DNA of 64,000 nt. Origin: Icerya purchasi (taxonomy: Eukaryota; Arthropoda; Insecta; Hemiptera; Monophlebidae). The position numbers and the translations under genes were made by a program. The stretch lies in NCBI GenBank assembly GCA_039619475.1, contig CM077116.1, positions 274,412,758 to 274,476,757 of the forward strand, in the 5' to 3' direction. Shown piece after piece: positions 24,085 through 35,598 of this stretch; within the stretch, counting starts at the first letter, position 1, and every line of letters begins with the position of its first letter. Below the pieces are notes generated by a model that was not told the DNA's origin, made no database searches, and saw only the letters and a list, made by a program, of their open reading frames with translations.

Positions 24085-25400
24085 AATGCGAGCGAACCAT
24101 AAAAAATTCCGGTATTACTTTAAACATAAGAAGAATAAAAGAGTTACCGCTTCAGTAATGAAGCCCGGTAATAGATACTTGCTGTGCAACAAAGACATTG
24201 CTAACGTAGTTGCTAACTACTTTGTACCGGTACATACGGATGGCTGCGACGTGTGAAAATTAACATTATTTACGGTTCTTCCGTAATATCGCTGTTTTAG
24301 ATTACCAACAAGGAGCAGTTGTGAAGTGGAAATATTTTAAAAATGTCCAGAGATAATTTCCCGCCACTCTTTTTTAATGTTTGCTCCAGCGACTTAGAGA
24401 AAACATGAATTTCCTCATTTATTTTAATTGTTATTTTGGATATGGTCTGGCTTATTTAAGTTAACGGATTTTTAAATTTGGCCATCAAAGTTTAATCGAA
24501 AATTATAGGCCCATCGCTGTTTTTTGTCTTCTCCAGCTGAAATATTAGAAAATATAATATATTTCAAATGAAATATTTTCAAAATAGAATCATTCTCCGA
24601 AACAACATAGATTCGTGTATCTAAGAGATCCGTGTAACAAGTAACCCCTTGTCCCGTACATTCACAAGATAATGAAAATCAAGTAAACAGTATTTAGCTA
24701 GTATTTTCGAAGGGCCATTTGATAAGGTGAATCATACTATACTGTTGAATAAACTATATGAATATGGAGTTTGTAATGAATTCACTTTTTCCGCATTTAC
24801 ATTATTGCGTTACGTAATCTATAATGGTTATCATTCATACAAACATACATATCATACTCTGGGCTACCACTACAGTGGTCCAAGCTAGTATCACTGTTGT
24901 TTTCTATTTTCATTAAATACTTTGGATAAAATTGATGTTCGAAAACCCTCCTTTTATTTGCAGATGACCTTAAAATATTTAAACCTATGTATCATTCCAT
25001 TTTAGACTGTATGGTACTATAAGTAATTTTACGGATTTAAAAAAATAAACTTCTTCCCAATTTTCATAAATGGTTAAAAATAAATATATATGTGCCCGTA
25101 AACTACTAAGAAACACAATAGGACGTATGAGTTCTGTATTTTCATGGATATAACCTTACACCTTTTCATACTACACAATCACATTGTTAGACAGCACAAT
25201 CTTGCTTTCATTATAAGGAATTCAAAAACTTCCTAAAATCCATTAATAACTCCTCTTTATACTAGTCTTGTTCGTTCGATTTTGGAATACTGTTCCATCG
25301 TTTGAAATCGATACTACAGCGTAACAACGAATAAAATTGTAAAATTGTTCAATTTAAATCCTGCGATATTTATATTTTGCTCTAATAAATAAATATGTGA
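24085..25400 (+). pseudogene. CR1/Jockey-type reverse transcriptase remnant
   Basis: Heavily decayed but ordered LINE ORF2 motifs. At 24087 LEMRANHKKFRYYFK and IANVVANYFVPV represent the linker before the RT. At about 24490 ENYRPIAVFCL is the R-P-I box. At about 24703 SIFEGPFDKVNHTILLNKLY is motif A. At about 24950 LLLFADDLKIFKPM is the catalytic FADD box, intact. At about 25256 TPLYTSLVRSILEYCSIV is the conserved thumb block. Stops and frameshifts lie between them. It is inactive. The clade is uncertain because only the RT survives. It runs head-on into a minus-strand LINE tail. Confidence 0.75.
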
Positions 25401-25419
25401 AAACTATAAATAACATCGT

Positions 25420-26110
25420 ATTACGTGACTTAATGAGGGTTTTTTTTTTTTTTTTTCGTACTTTTGACAAGCTGTGACAATATGGTGGACCGTTAGCGGA
25501 GCTTGACATATGCCGCATACTGGTGGTAGCTGATTGCTGAGTAAGCACAAATGAGTGGCAAGAGGATGACCAAGATAAACTCTATTTACAGTTGTTTCCA
25601 ATCTTGGTAAGCAGGTCTTGCCAATGAGTTTGGGTCTCGCTGAGTGGTCTTTTTTGGTATTTCCCAGAATACTGGGTCGCGCATGGAATGATCGACTCCA
25701 CGAACTTAAAATGTTCTGGATAGAGAACTGTACGTAATCCATTCATATAGTTATCGGCAAGCAAGTCTGCGATGGCCATCGAGCCGCACAATGAACAGCG
25801 TCATGGAAAGAAATACTTCGATGGCTTGGGATCCAAACAAAGGTAATTTTAGTATTAAAATATGATCAACAACTGCTTCATTGGAGTTTAAAGCCTCTAT
25901 ATGTTTTAAAGCCAACGATGAGACTGAGCAGATTACATAGTAGTTAGACGGAAGATCAGCGATCTGGAGCAGACACTGAAGCAAAGCCACTAACTCAGCC
26001 GGAAGGACTGACAGCATGGACGGAAGGTTGAAGGACTGGATTTTATTTCGGATGGAATAAGCTCTACCTACATGTGATGCTGTTTTAAATACATCTGTGT
26101 AACATTTAAT
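25420..26110 (-). pseudogene. RNase H and Cys-rich tail of a LINE
   Basis: Read on the minus strand from about 26108: TDVFKTASHVG (the T-D-G-S-K box with Gly and Ser replaced), then LPAELVALLQCL (catalytic Glu retained), YYVICSVSSLALKHIEAL (the S-D-S box, Asp lost), and FVWIPSHRSISF with HCAARW (the V-W-I-P-S-H box). After a frame change comes VNRVYLGHPLATHLCLL followed by PVCGICQAPLTVHHIVTACQ, the C-x2-C-x7-H-x4-C tail of RNase H-bearing LINEs. The frames are broken near 25800. Pairing with the RT at 24.1-25.4 kb as one element is excluded by the opposite orientation. A poly-T run at 25440-25456 marks a possible 3' end. Confidence 0.8.
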
Positions 26111-27343
26111 CGATTCTGGACTTTACAAATAGGAGAAAAGTTAGGAAATGTCTGCATGATCTTTGAAATAAAAAAGTGAGAGATGAATTCTGTAATAAAA
26201 TATTATACGTTACGGTCATTAAGACGGTTAACTCAGTGCACCGAAATACCAAACTAGTCTCTATATCTTAACTTTTGGTATCCACATTCCATCGCTATAA
26301 TTTCATTTCAAAAAAAATTTTCCGAATTCAATATTCACTTTGACATCAGGAATGTGTTTATTTTAATGAATATTATCGCAATCGAATAATTTAATCAACC
26401 AATTATACAAAATTTATCTGAGAATAATTAACTTTCACACGATGATGCGTTAAATATTGTATAAACATATATAAATGAAAATGTGTGAACACGTGATCGA
26501 GTTGTACGTGTGGGTATGTATAAGTGTGTGTGGGAGCGGAGGAATAAGTTTGTGTATTCTATAAATTAAGTTATTTTATTTATTATTTTTTTTAAAGTTC
26601 TTATCCAACTTGAAAATCGTTATACGTAAGAGTTTATTCATTCCCTTTTTACTTTTACATTTGATAGCGCAGTGTAAATAGATGAAAAAAAAAAAAATCT
26701 GTAATATATAAGAAAATTGTAATAAACATTTCGGAAATTAGAAAAAAACATTTACTCCACAAATGTAACTGAAACCTGTAAAATAAAATAATATGAAAAA
26801 AATAAAAGGAAGGTTTTTTTCATTTAATAACGAAGGAAAATAATTTTTGCGCAACCGACAAACACTAGGATAAAAAAAAATGAAATAAAAACGTCCATCT
26901 AAAAAACGAAATTTCACATCATTACCGACCATCGTTTCTATCTCGTTCTTTCCAAATATCCTAATTTGATGCATCTGCAAAAATTACGTTTTTTATTTTT
27001 ATTGCATTTTTTTAAAATTTTTTTTCATTGCTTTATTTTTATTTTAATTTACGGTTGCTTATACATTGCATTGTATCGACCTTTTAACTGTTGCGATCGT
27101 CGTATAAATAAATAAATAACTAAATATATCATTTTTTTTTTTCCAGAAGTGTTTTAAATATTATTCTGTCTCGATTGCTTTTGGTCTACTAATATTTTCC
27201 ATAGTATCTTTGTGTACATTGTCGCATGTTGTACCTGTTTTTTTCAGGAACATTTCCCGAAATACTGGTTTTGCCTAATGGCATGATTTTGAATTTTACA
27301 ACATAATAAAAGCAACTAAGTGATTAATATCTTTTTCCGTGAC

Positions 27344-27377
<34 letters not shown>

Positions 27378-27880
27378 TTTATGATGATGATGATGATGAT
27401 TATTATTATTATTATTAAAGAGATCGGCCGAAAAAATATATGCTAGATTTATGAGACTAAGTTCGCAGAGGTAGTAAAGAATTTCAGCAATGATACTAAT
27501 AGCGACAAAAAAATTTATAATGAAAAAAAAAAAAAGTTTTGAATACAACAAATGAATTTTTTGATTTGCATATTTCTAATTTTTCTGTTTCTTTCCGAAC
27601 GAGTGGAGATTGCCTATACTTATAGAGATTCAAAAAAGAGAAGCCAAATGTGAAAAATAAATAAATAAAAAAAACAGACTTGCAGTGACCTAGCGTGGAG
27701 AGAATTATTAACCGTTGCAGTAAAGGTGATATAAACTGCCTTTTCAAAATTTATTGTTTTTTCGTTTTTTTTTTTTGTTTTTTTTTGTAATATTTTTAAT
27801 CATCCAAACCAAAAGGACAGGGTATCATATTTTGATTTTTTTTTTTTTTTTTTTGTATACTCTAAAGTCTAAACATATTT
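26111..27880. other. Non-coding stretch with microsatellites
   Basis: Includes an (ATT)n-(ATG)n-(ATT)n compound microsatellite (about 27344-27417), which creates a spurious poly-Asn/His minus-strand frame, and long T runs near 27764-27786 and 27839-27856. No gene recognised. Confidence 0.5.
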
Positions 27881-27885
27881 ACAGC

Positions 27886-29890
27886 TCGGTGGTTCCGTAA
27901 GAAGAAATTTTCTGTACAAATCCATTAACGCATCTGAGTATTCGTTTGAGTTGGTCAGGAATGATGGTTAACATTGAATCACGGAGTTTGTGAGACAACG
28001 CAGCAATGCCAGTAAGTTGGCATTGTCCGAGTGTGACCGCTGGTGGAACGGGTTGTGAACAAAATGAGTGCTGCGTTCAATAACGAGATATGGAAAAATG
28101 CTCGATTCTCAGTCTGCTTAAAACATTTGTTACGTACCATTTCAAATTACGTCCACTATGACCCTATATTTGATTTAATAACTGTCATATTAATTGACTC
28201 TAACGTAACTAACGCTGCTCCCAAAAAGGGACACCTGAAAAAACTCGGATACAGAGTATAGCCAGTAGAGGTATTTATGTTCATAGTTGTTGTAACCAGA
28301 GTCAGCTCTCTAGTCAGTACTACCGCAATTCGATGCGCGTTCACAGTGTGGGCTTACACTATCGACCTAGATAGCAAAATCCGAAGTTGGAAAAAGGAAA
28401 TATTGGTAAAGCTCCGCTGGACATAGTTATCAGAACTATGCCACCCTTGAATACCGTTAAATTAATTGTAAAAACAACAGTTACTGTCCGAGATCAAACG
28501 CGCCGAACAGTATTGTATGAGTAAGCAAGAGTGCCCATAAAACTAGACCTTTTCAGGAGTAAATCCTAACAGAAAAAAACATTCTGAAGACACTTACAGG
28601 AAAAATGTGAGGTTGTAAGACGTCTGAATCGTGCGCGAAATGTAATAGTGAATGGTGGGATGGCCATGCGAAAGTAATCAACGATACAGTACTTAGGCCT
28701 AATGAACGGCTGCGACCGGGAAGGAAACTGACCCTATCGGAATTCAGGACCACCAGAATATGCGACTGTTAAAGATACAATCTTACTTTGAACATGTACT
28801 ATTTTATCGAGCCAAAAAAGAATGGATGAATTTGAAAACGAGCTCGAATGATCGAATAGAGTGTAAGTGGATCAAAGGTGTGAAACCGAGATACAAATGT
28901 TTTTTGGACGAAGTGTAGTTAAAATTCGCTAATGTATGTGTACTGCGCTGTCATCAGTCGTATCAAAACCAAACAAAGATGTGCAATTCGCTATTATGTT
29001 CGAAGGAAATTATCGCCAATGGACACGTTCGAGAATATACGGTACGGAAAGTTTAAATAAGATCACAATATTGCGATAACCAACATGGTCGTGAAACAGC
29101 TGTATTGATCCCTTTTTCGAAAAGTGACCCGAAAAGATGCGCAAGTGAATTGCGAAGAACGATACTTTGAGAAGGAGCCTGAAGACAACGAATCAGACAG
29201 CGAATAAACAATTTTTTGTACGAAATTTCTTAGTCTGTAAGGGAAACTCTGACTACACTTCGTTCACACAGCTGTATCTCAGTTCATATTGCTATAATGG
29301 CGCTCGTTCTGCTCTTGTTCTGCTCTCGAGAAAAGAATGTCATGTTTCACTCGTTTTTTGGCCGCTAGATAACGTCCATACTCCGTACACGGAGAGTAGT
29401 TGCAGTTTTTTTGGCACTGTCGGAAGTGAAATCACGTTCGGTATCTGACCATTGCGGGATAAGATGGTCGAGAATGTGGAGATAGTTTGTAGTAGAAAAT
29501 GGTTGAAGTTAATGGACATCGATGGAGGGGATCCTGGAAAGTATGAAAATTACGAATGTAGAACAGCGGAGATTTAGCTACGCCAAAATGCTTAGTGTGG
29601 GTGATTAGGTTTCGAAAATAATAATAATAGGCGACGCTACGCGGTGGATATGATCTGCGGATATCAGTAGCGGTTTTATACCCAGTATGTACCTACCCTT
29701 ATAAGGATTTTCTAAACTTATAAATGGTAAATAACCAGGACAACCCGAAATCAAAAATCAGACCCGAGAATTTAACGAAAGGACGGGGAGTGCTGCATTG
29801 GTTCCCGTGAAATGGCACACGCGGACTTCAACGGAGAGAAATTCAAACCATTTAGCTTATGTGTGTATAGTCCACTTATTGTGGATTGAA
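27886..29890. other. Coding-like sequence of unknown origin, decayed
   Basis: This stretch has near-balanced base composition, unlike its flanks. On the minus strand 27886-28058 is an open frame that includes GQCQLTGIAALSHKLRDSML and ends TTEL-stop; it has no ATG inside the open part. On the plus strand 28043-28261 (72 codons) and 29167-29448 (93 codons) are open, and stretches such as KTTVTVRDQTRRTVLYE lie between stops around 28465. I cannot identify a family. A decayed transposon or processed gene is likely; the strand is uncertain. Confidence 0.3.
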
Positions 29891-29899
29891 AGCTGGATT

Positions 29900-30110
29900 G
29901 AGCGTTGGATGGTAGGTTAGAGGATCATCCGATAGCTCTGGCATGTGGTCAAAATTTGCATAAATCACACTGAAAGCCGACCCTTGTGGTATACCATTAT
30001 GAACTGTGTCAATACGAGTTTTAGTATTTGCTTCGACGATTTATTGGTCATTTCGGTTTGAAAGCAGCATTTTTGGATATTCTAAAACCATCTGAAAAAG
30101 AGTAGCAGCC
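29900..30110 (-). pseudogene. Reverse transcriptase scrap (motif B region)
   Basis: On the minus strand near 30009 the frame reads RIDTVHNGIPQGSAFSVIYA, which resembles the RT motif B of Jockey-superfamily LINEs (G-I/V-P-Q-G-S-x-x-S/G). No catalytic box is confidently visible downstream. The fragment stops just before the inverted-repeat element that begins at 30175, so that element may have inserted at its edge. Confidence 0.45.
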
Positions 30111-30174
30111 GTTAACACGCACGTCATAAGCTCATTTTCAATTTATTTCACTAGTCTCACAGTCCACCTACATA

Positions 30175-30661
30175 GTCCAGTCAAAATAGACATTTCAATT
30201 TACATTAAATCGCATCAAGCTGAAAATTGGTACAGTTCTTAGACGAGCTATTACAAATAAAATATCAAAAGTCCCCATCGATTCCGTGTCTGCTAAAACA
30301 ATTATTCGAGGTCAAAGGTCAAAAATATTTGTTTTTTTTTTTTTTGCACTTTTCTGGTAAATCATGAAAATAGATCAGATAAAAATTGTAGATTATGCAA
30401 TTATCTACAAAATTAGTATACTTTTTTCCCTACGAATCACCATTTCTGAAATATCTCGATTCGAAAATTTGAAAAAGTCGTATTCTACATAATATGCACA
30501 CATTTCCGCACCACCTGTGAGACTTGGCGCATTTTTTAACGTGGTTTCCCGGGTAGGAAAATTCTACTATTTATTGCGATTCAGTTTTATCAAAATAATT
30601 AGAAAATGATACACTATTGTAAACGATTAAAGTGGCCTGAGTTATTGTTGACTCGGAGAAA
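30175..30661 (+). repeat. Left terminal inverted repeat
   Basis: Pairs with 31878-32375. It contains AGGTCAAAGGTCA at 30309-30321, a perfect direct repeat of AGGTCA with one-base spacing (DR1 type), a T15 run (30332-30345 region) and CCCGGGTAGGAAAATTC near the inner end. The repeat ends at ACTCGGAGAAA, immediately at the start of the recognisable coding sequence. Confidence 0.88.
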
Positions 30662-31877
30662 ATGAAAAATACGTTCAATATGTACGTAGATATTTTGGTC
30701 ATAGAGTAACTACAGTATTTGATGGTTATATTGATTATGAAAAAAATATTAAAGCTGGGGAACAACGTCGTCGAACCAAAAAAACATCTTCACATCTTCT
30801 GATGTCGCTTTTGATCAATTTATGACAGTTCCAACAAACCAACAACGATTTCTTGCAAATACGCACAAGTCCCGCTTCATTACTATGTTATATGAAAAAT
30901 TGGCAACCGCGAACATTTCAGTAAAACAAGCTGATAATGACATCCTCATAATTGAAACAGCAATAGAACAGATCAATACAACAAATACAACTATCATTGT
31001 TGGAGAAGATGTTAATTTATTAATACTACTGACTTCCTATTGATAAGATTATTTACCTTTGGAAACTTGGGAAGGGTCAACAACAAACAAAAATATATTC
31101 ATTAAAAAGTTTATCTGCTTATCCAAAATGTCAAAATCATATCTAACGTTTACATGCAATAACTGGCTACAACATCAGCAATGTTCAAAAGGGGTAAAAC
31201 AACGGTATTAAAATTGTTTGAAAAATAGGATTTTATTGATTGCGCAAACGTTTTTGAAAATATTAACTCTTCTCTACAGGACATCATCACAAACGGAATT
31301 CGGTTTCTTCTTGCTATATATGGAGCTCCGAAAAAAATTAATTGTATAGACAAGCATAGATATATTTAAGTTTTGTAAAAAATACGCGGAACACTGAAAG
31401 AGTACAACTATGTTGTCTTCCTGCGACATCTGCATCTCCCTATCAACACTTATATCGAGTACACTGTCAAGTTTAAGTATGGCTAGGCAATCAACTGAAC
31501 CCAGAAGACTGGGGTTGGAAACTAATAGATAATACTTTGGAGCGAATCCAAACTTTACTCCCACCTGCTCCGGAAAAACTTCTTGACACCATCTTTTGTA
31601 ATTGCGAAAAGGGTTGTAGTGCAAACTGTGGCTGTGAAAAAGTCGGATTATTTTATTCAGTAGTATATGTACCAATTGTCGAGGCCAGTCTTGCTCAAAT
31701 GTTGAATCAAATGTAACAAATGCGGATCTTTATATCAATGAAGAGACATAATCTTTATTAGAACAATTTACAGATATCCAGCAAGAAGAAGAAGAAGAAG
31801 AAGAAGCAGAAGAAAATGAAGAAAATGAAGAAGACATTACTGTTGAAGTTGCATTTGAACATTCTCAGTCAGACTAA
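30658..31877 (+). pseudogene. Decayed PIN/XPG-like gene with cysteine-rich tail
   Basis: The first frame reads from 30658 through KYVQYVRRYFGH, TTVFDGYIDYEK and EQRRRTKKTSS (to about 30795). After a frame change, 30822-31043 gives NQQRFLANTHKSRFITMLYE, then KQADNDILIIETAIEQI and TTIIVGEDVNLLILL; the acidic residues spaced this way resemble a PIN/FEN1-type nuclease core, with a likely Asp-to-Asn change in GEDVNLL. After further breaks, 31500-31690 gives EDWGWKL, LPPAPEKLLDTIFCNCEKGC, SANCGCEKVG and CRGQSC, a compact Cys-rich module. The end is a Glu-rich run (31786-31858) and a TAA at 31875. I recall similar unnamed invertebrate proteins; the nuclease reading is inference. Many frameshifts; inactive. 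Confidence 0.75.
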
Positions 31878-32375
31878 ATTTCTCTCCGAGTCAACAATAA
31901 CTCAGGCCACTTTAATCGTTTACAATAGTGTATCATTTTCTAATTATTTTGATAAAACTGAATCGCAATAAATAGTAGAATTTTCCTACCCGGGAAACCA
32001 CGTTAAAAAATGCGCCAAGTCTCACAGGTGGTGCGGAAATGTGTGCATATTATGTAGAATACGACTTTTTCAAATTTTCGAATCGAGATATTTCAGAAAT
32101 GGTGATTCGTAGGGAAAAAAGTATACTAATTTTGTAGATAATTGCATAATCTACAATTTTTATCTGATCTATTTTCATGATTTACCAGAAAAGTGCAAAA
32201 AAAAAAAACAAATATTTTTGACCTTTGACCTCGAATAATTTTTTTAGCAGACACGGAATCGATGGGGACTTTTAATATTTTATTTGTAATAGCTTGCCTA
32301 AGACCTGTATCAATTTTCAGCTCTATGTGAATTAATGTAAACTGAGCACTATTTTTTCGTCTATTTTGACCAGAC
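31878..32375 (-). repeat. Right terminal inverted repeat
   Basis: Reverse complement of 30175-30661; starts two bases after the stop codon of the internal gene. It contains the mirror DR1 sequence TGACCTTTGACCT at 32219-32231. Near-identity to the left repeat runs from about 31881 to about 32210. Confidence 0.88.
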
Positions 32376-34300
32376 TATACGGATGTATTGTAGTTTTAAC
32401 ATTTTCGCGGTAAAACCGCATTGGTTAGATCCTTAGCTGATCTGAAAATATTTGCGTAACCCCGCCGATGTGTGTCCTGTAATATAGTCTTCTGACAAAT
32501 ATGCGTTGTTTGCGCGGAATGAAAGGAAAACCGACAGTGACAATGGCGCAATTCAGAAACTCTCAGTATCGGTGTGTGTCGATAAAGGCGGCTGAGGAAA
32601 TTATCAAGATGTAGTTGGTAGCGCGAGCTTCGAAATTACCTGCTATTATATTCGCTGCGATCGTGGCAGTGCAAGTGTAAGCAGAGTGAAATGGAGATGG
32701 TCTTCAGAAAAAAAAATGAAAAATAAAAATAAAAAAGTCGGAAAAAGAAACGTAAACAAAATGAAGCGAGTGTATTGAAATGGCATATAATGGTGTCTAG
32801 TGGAGCGCGGATGAAAGAATATCGTTTCAATTACAGCGGTATTCAGGAAGACTGTTGCGGCCGAGATGATCTTTTGACTACTTTAGACAGGCTGTCTACA
32901 ATTATCATTATGTTTATTAATACGGTTTTTACCTGTGATAAATGCGTACTGAGACGCTGTTTGAGAAGCGCACATTCTAAAGTACAGCGCTATTCTAGAG
33001 AGATAGGTGCGCGCAATTGATAACGATAATTAATAATAATAATTAATAAGGCGATAATGGTCTGTATAAATTTTTAAATTCGTCGCTAATAGTGAACGCA
33101 GATGATAATCGTGATAATAAGCGCTTTATCCGATATCGCGGCTGCGCACGCCATGTTCGTTCAGCTGCGATATTTATTGCAGCGGGCCGAAGTAACGGAA
33201 CCAGTGAAAAACCTCCGGTGAGTAAGCAGTTCGGATGCGGCGAAATTCAATTAGGGCAATTGAAAAGCGAACAGAGAGCCGTGGCCCGTTTGGCAAAACG
33301 CCATCGTCAGTTCCAGTGAATAAACCGAAAGTTCAGACTGGTCCCCGGCGAGCGCGCTCCTTCAATTTGTTTCCGTTATTCACAATTAAATCGCAGTCCG
33401 AGATGAGCCGAACCGTTCTTCTCGCGCTTTTAATAAGTTCTTTTGAACTGACTCATTTTCACCTCTCGCATGATCTGGCCCGTATTTCAATGCAGCTCTG
33501 TTACCGTCGATCGCTCTATTTCTCATTCGCGCTCCGCCAGATCTAGTGCTTCTTCTGGTCGGTCCGCTATCGGCACTGCCTTAGACTTCTACCATTTATA
33601 ATTGATGCCGTTCTAGACCGCGACGTATCTTTTCGACACACGTTTACAACTAAGAAGACCATCTAGCACGGATCTAAGCACCCCGTCGTTGACCGACACT
33701 TGTCGAATAATCTTTAGCAGTGCCAACGGTACGTAGAGCAAGGATGGCGCCTGATCACTTCAACTATTTCGTGTCTAATCGAAAAAAATGGAGGTACCAC
33801 ATTTAGCGATAGCGCATTTCAGAGTTATCCCCGACTCCGGATGATTGCGATTTGCCTTCAAAGAAAAATACTGCTAAAATTACATCCGTCGTCGTCCGAC
33901 TCTAGTAATGAAAAAAAAAGAAAAGCTCGTTCTTACTACGCATACGTAAAATTCAGATACAGCAAGCGGTTTCGTGGGGTCGTCGTCAGGGTTTTCCGAA
34001 GAGGATTTTATCGTTTTGATAATTCGGAAAAGTTTATTTCGGTCAATTTAAATTACCTCGCACAAGCATCAGAAAAAAAAGGGGGGGCGTTGTATAAAAA
34101 ACGAAATTAAATGACTGGGACACTTGACAATTCGTAAGGGCGGAAATTACGTAATTGGGACGACCCCATGCGCAGTGTGAAAAAATTTATACCGCGATTA
34201 GATAGAACTTCCAATACAGCGTAATGAAAATCTAACAGTCTTGTCTTTTCGGTAGCTTCTTTCGTTTTGGACCCTATGTTGGCGCTGCTGGTGACAGATT
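32376..34300. other. Unique, GC-richer non-coding stretch
   Basis: Between about 32980 and 33560 the sequence is CpG-richer with several overlapping short open frames on the plus strand (33092-33319, 33235-33546) and none recognisable. It could hold regulatory DNA or unannotated exons. I have no positive evidence for a gene. Confidence 0.4.
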
Positions 34301-34307
34301 CGGCTCG

Positions 34308-34859
34308 ATGACTGGCAACTTTCTTACTAAACATCCACTAGCGATTCGAACGCAGCGGATATACGAGCTTTCTAGCGGGCACGGTGTCAATTGTTGCGAA
34401 CGTCATGCTGACGAGTACCCCGCCAAAATGAACAAGCGAATGCATCCACCCGCTCATTCAGTAGTACCTTCCTGCTATACCTTCCCGTTACCGTTCTGTG
34501 ATCCTCATGGAAAGAAGAACAGCGGTCTTTCCGTTAGAGAGTATAGATGGTCACGAGACTTCGTTGCAGTTAGCCATCTCCAAACAGCACATCTTCCTGA
34601 AACCATCTTCTTAACAGCAGATCTCATTCACCTGCAGAGTGTTCTTTCTTCCTTACAATCCTTCTTCCCGACAACTGTGACTCCCGCGCTTATAGCAACT
34701 GGAGCGCTGCTGCCAAATAAAGCTTCTTCGAATTTTGCTGTTAAATTCTCAAACGTAAACGACAGCTCTTTCGAATTATCTGAAACTCAATTGAAATCGC
34801 GATTCTGCGATAAAATGTCGGTAGTTGAATGCGGTATTTACGCGTGCGCCTTAAGATAA
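34308..34859 (+). CDS. Hypothetical open frame, 183 codons
   Basis: One of the longest uninterrupted frames outside transposons. It starts at ATG 34308 and stops TAA at 34857-34859. The protein is Ser/Leu/His-rich, without signal peptide, clear membrane segment or repeat; Cys residues are scattered. I recognise no domain. Base composition is near-balanced, unlike the AT-rich DNA downstream. It may be an exon, an old processed copy or a chance frame. Confidence 0.2.
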   Translation: MTGNFLTKHPLAIRTQRIYELSSGHGVNCCERHADEYPAKMNKRMHPPAHSVVPSCYTFPLPFCDPHGKKNSGLSVREYRWSRDFVAVSHLQTAHLPETIFLTADLIHLQSVLSSLQSFFPTTVTPALIATGALLPNKASSNFAVKFSNVNDSSFELSETQLKSRFCDKMSVVECGIYACALR

Positions 34860-35598
34860 ATTAAAATAATTGAAAGTTTAAAAATTTCGCCTCTACTTTC
34901 GTTGTAAACTTAATCGAACAGCATTTGTATAAAGCACACCGTGCTACTATGATACCGGAAAGATTCGGGCAATAAATACTCTGCCGAAAGAAAATATTCC
35001 GGTGCAGTGTGCTTATTCAAACCATCCTTCATTTATATGCCGGTCACCAACTCGAATCGTCTTTCCAATGTTCAATCGCTTCTCTTATTTACCGCTGATT
35101 CGCGTTGAATTCGACTTGAAAATCAGATTGAAAATTTCCCAAATTAATGTAAAAGTGAAAGTTTGAAAAAGTCAATGATCTCGTTCCGCTGACGAATATC
35201 GGATAATGTTTTGTTTTTTTTTTTCTTAATGAAATGTTGTAGTAGCTCGCAATTTAGAATTCGAAATTAAATTGAAGAATTTTTGGATTTTTGAATTTTT
35301 GAATTTTTTATATTTTCGCCGAATTTCTATTTATTCACATTATCCCGCCGCCGTTAATTTTCCTAATTATTAATTGAGATTACTCGAACAGCAGCATCGT
35401 GAACTGAGCTATTGCTACTTAAAGGGGGCGGCGAATTTCTGGATAGGTAGAAATACTTTGGGGAATCGGTTTTTGAGTTAATCGCCGGCAGATCGTGGAT
35501 GGGGGAGAGTCAGAGCTGATGTAAATACAATTAATGGAACGGATAAATGATTATTGTTTGTTTCATTTGAACGCGGTAATTGCAATGGCGCTGGTGCT
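34860..35598. other. Non-coding stretch
   Basis: Unique AT-rich DNA becoming CpG-richer after 35330, with TAATTAATTGAG-like homeodomain-type motifs near 35367-35380. No open frame of note. Confidence 0.45.

Larger units (their letters stand above)
30175..32375 (+). mobile_element. Long-TIR element carrying a PIN-like/Cys-tail gene
   Basis: A 2.2-kb unit bounded by inverted repeats of about 490 bp. The outermost bases on both sides fit GTCYRGTCAAAATAGAC, and each end is flanked by TA (30173-30174 and 32376-32377), consistent with but not proving a TA target duplication. The inner 300 bp of the two repeats is almost identical; the outer 150 bp is clearly more diverged. The space between them is almost completely filled by one decayed gene on the plus strand. 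I recognise neither a DDE/D transposase nor an RT. It may be an undescribed class of DNA element, or a host gene caught between repeats. Confidence 0.8.

Noticed and set aside
27324..27551. Minus-strand poly-Asn/His frame
   Set aside because: Translation of a compound ATT/ATG microsatellite.
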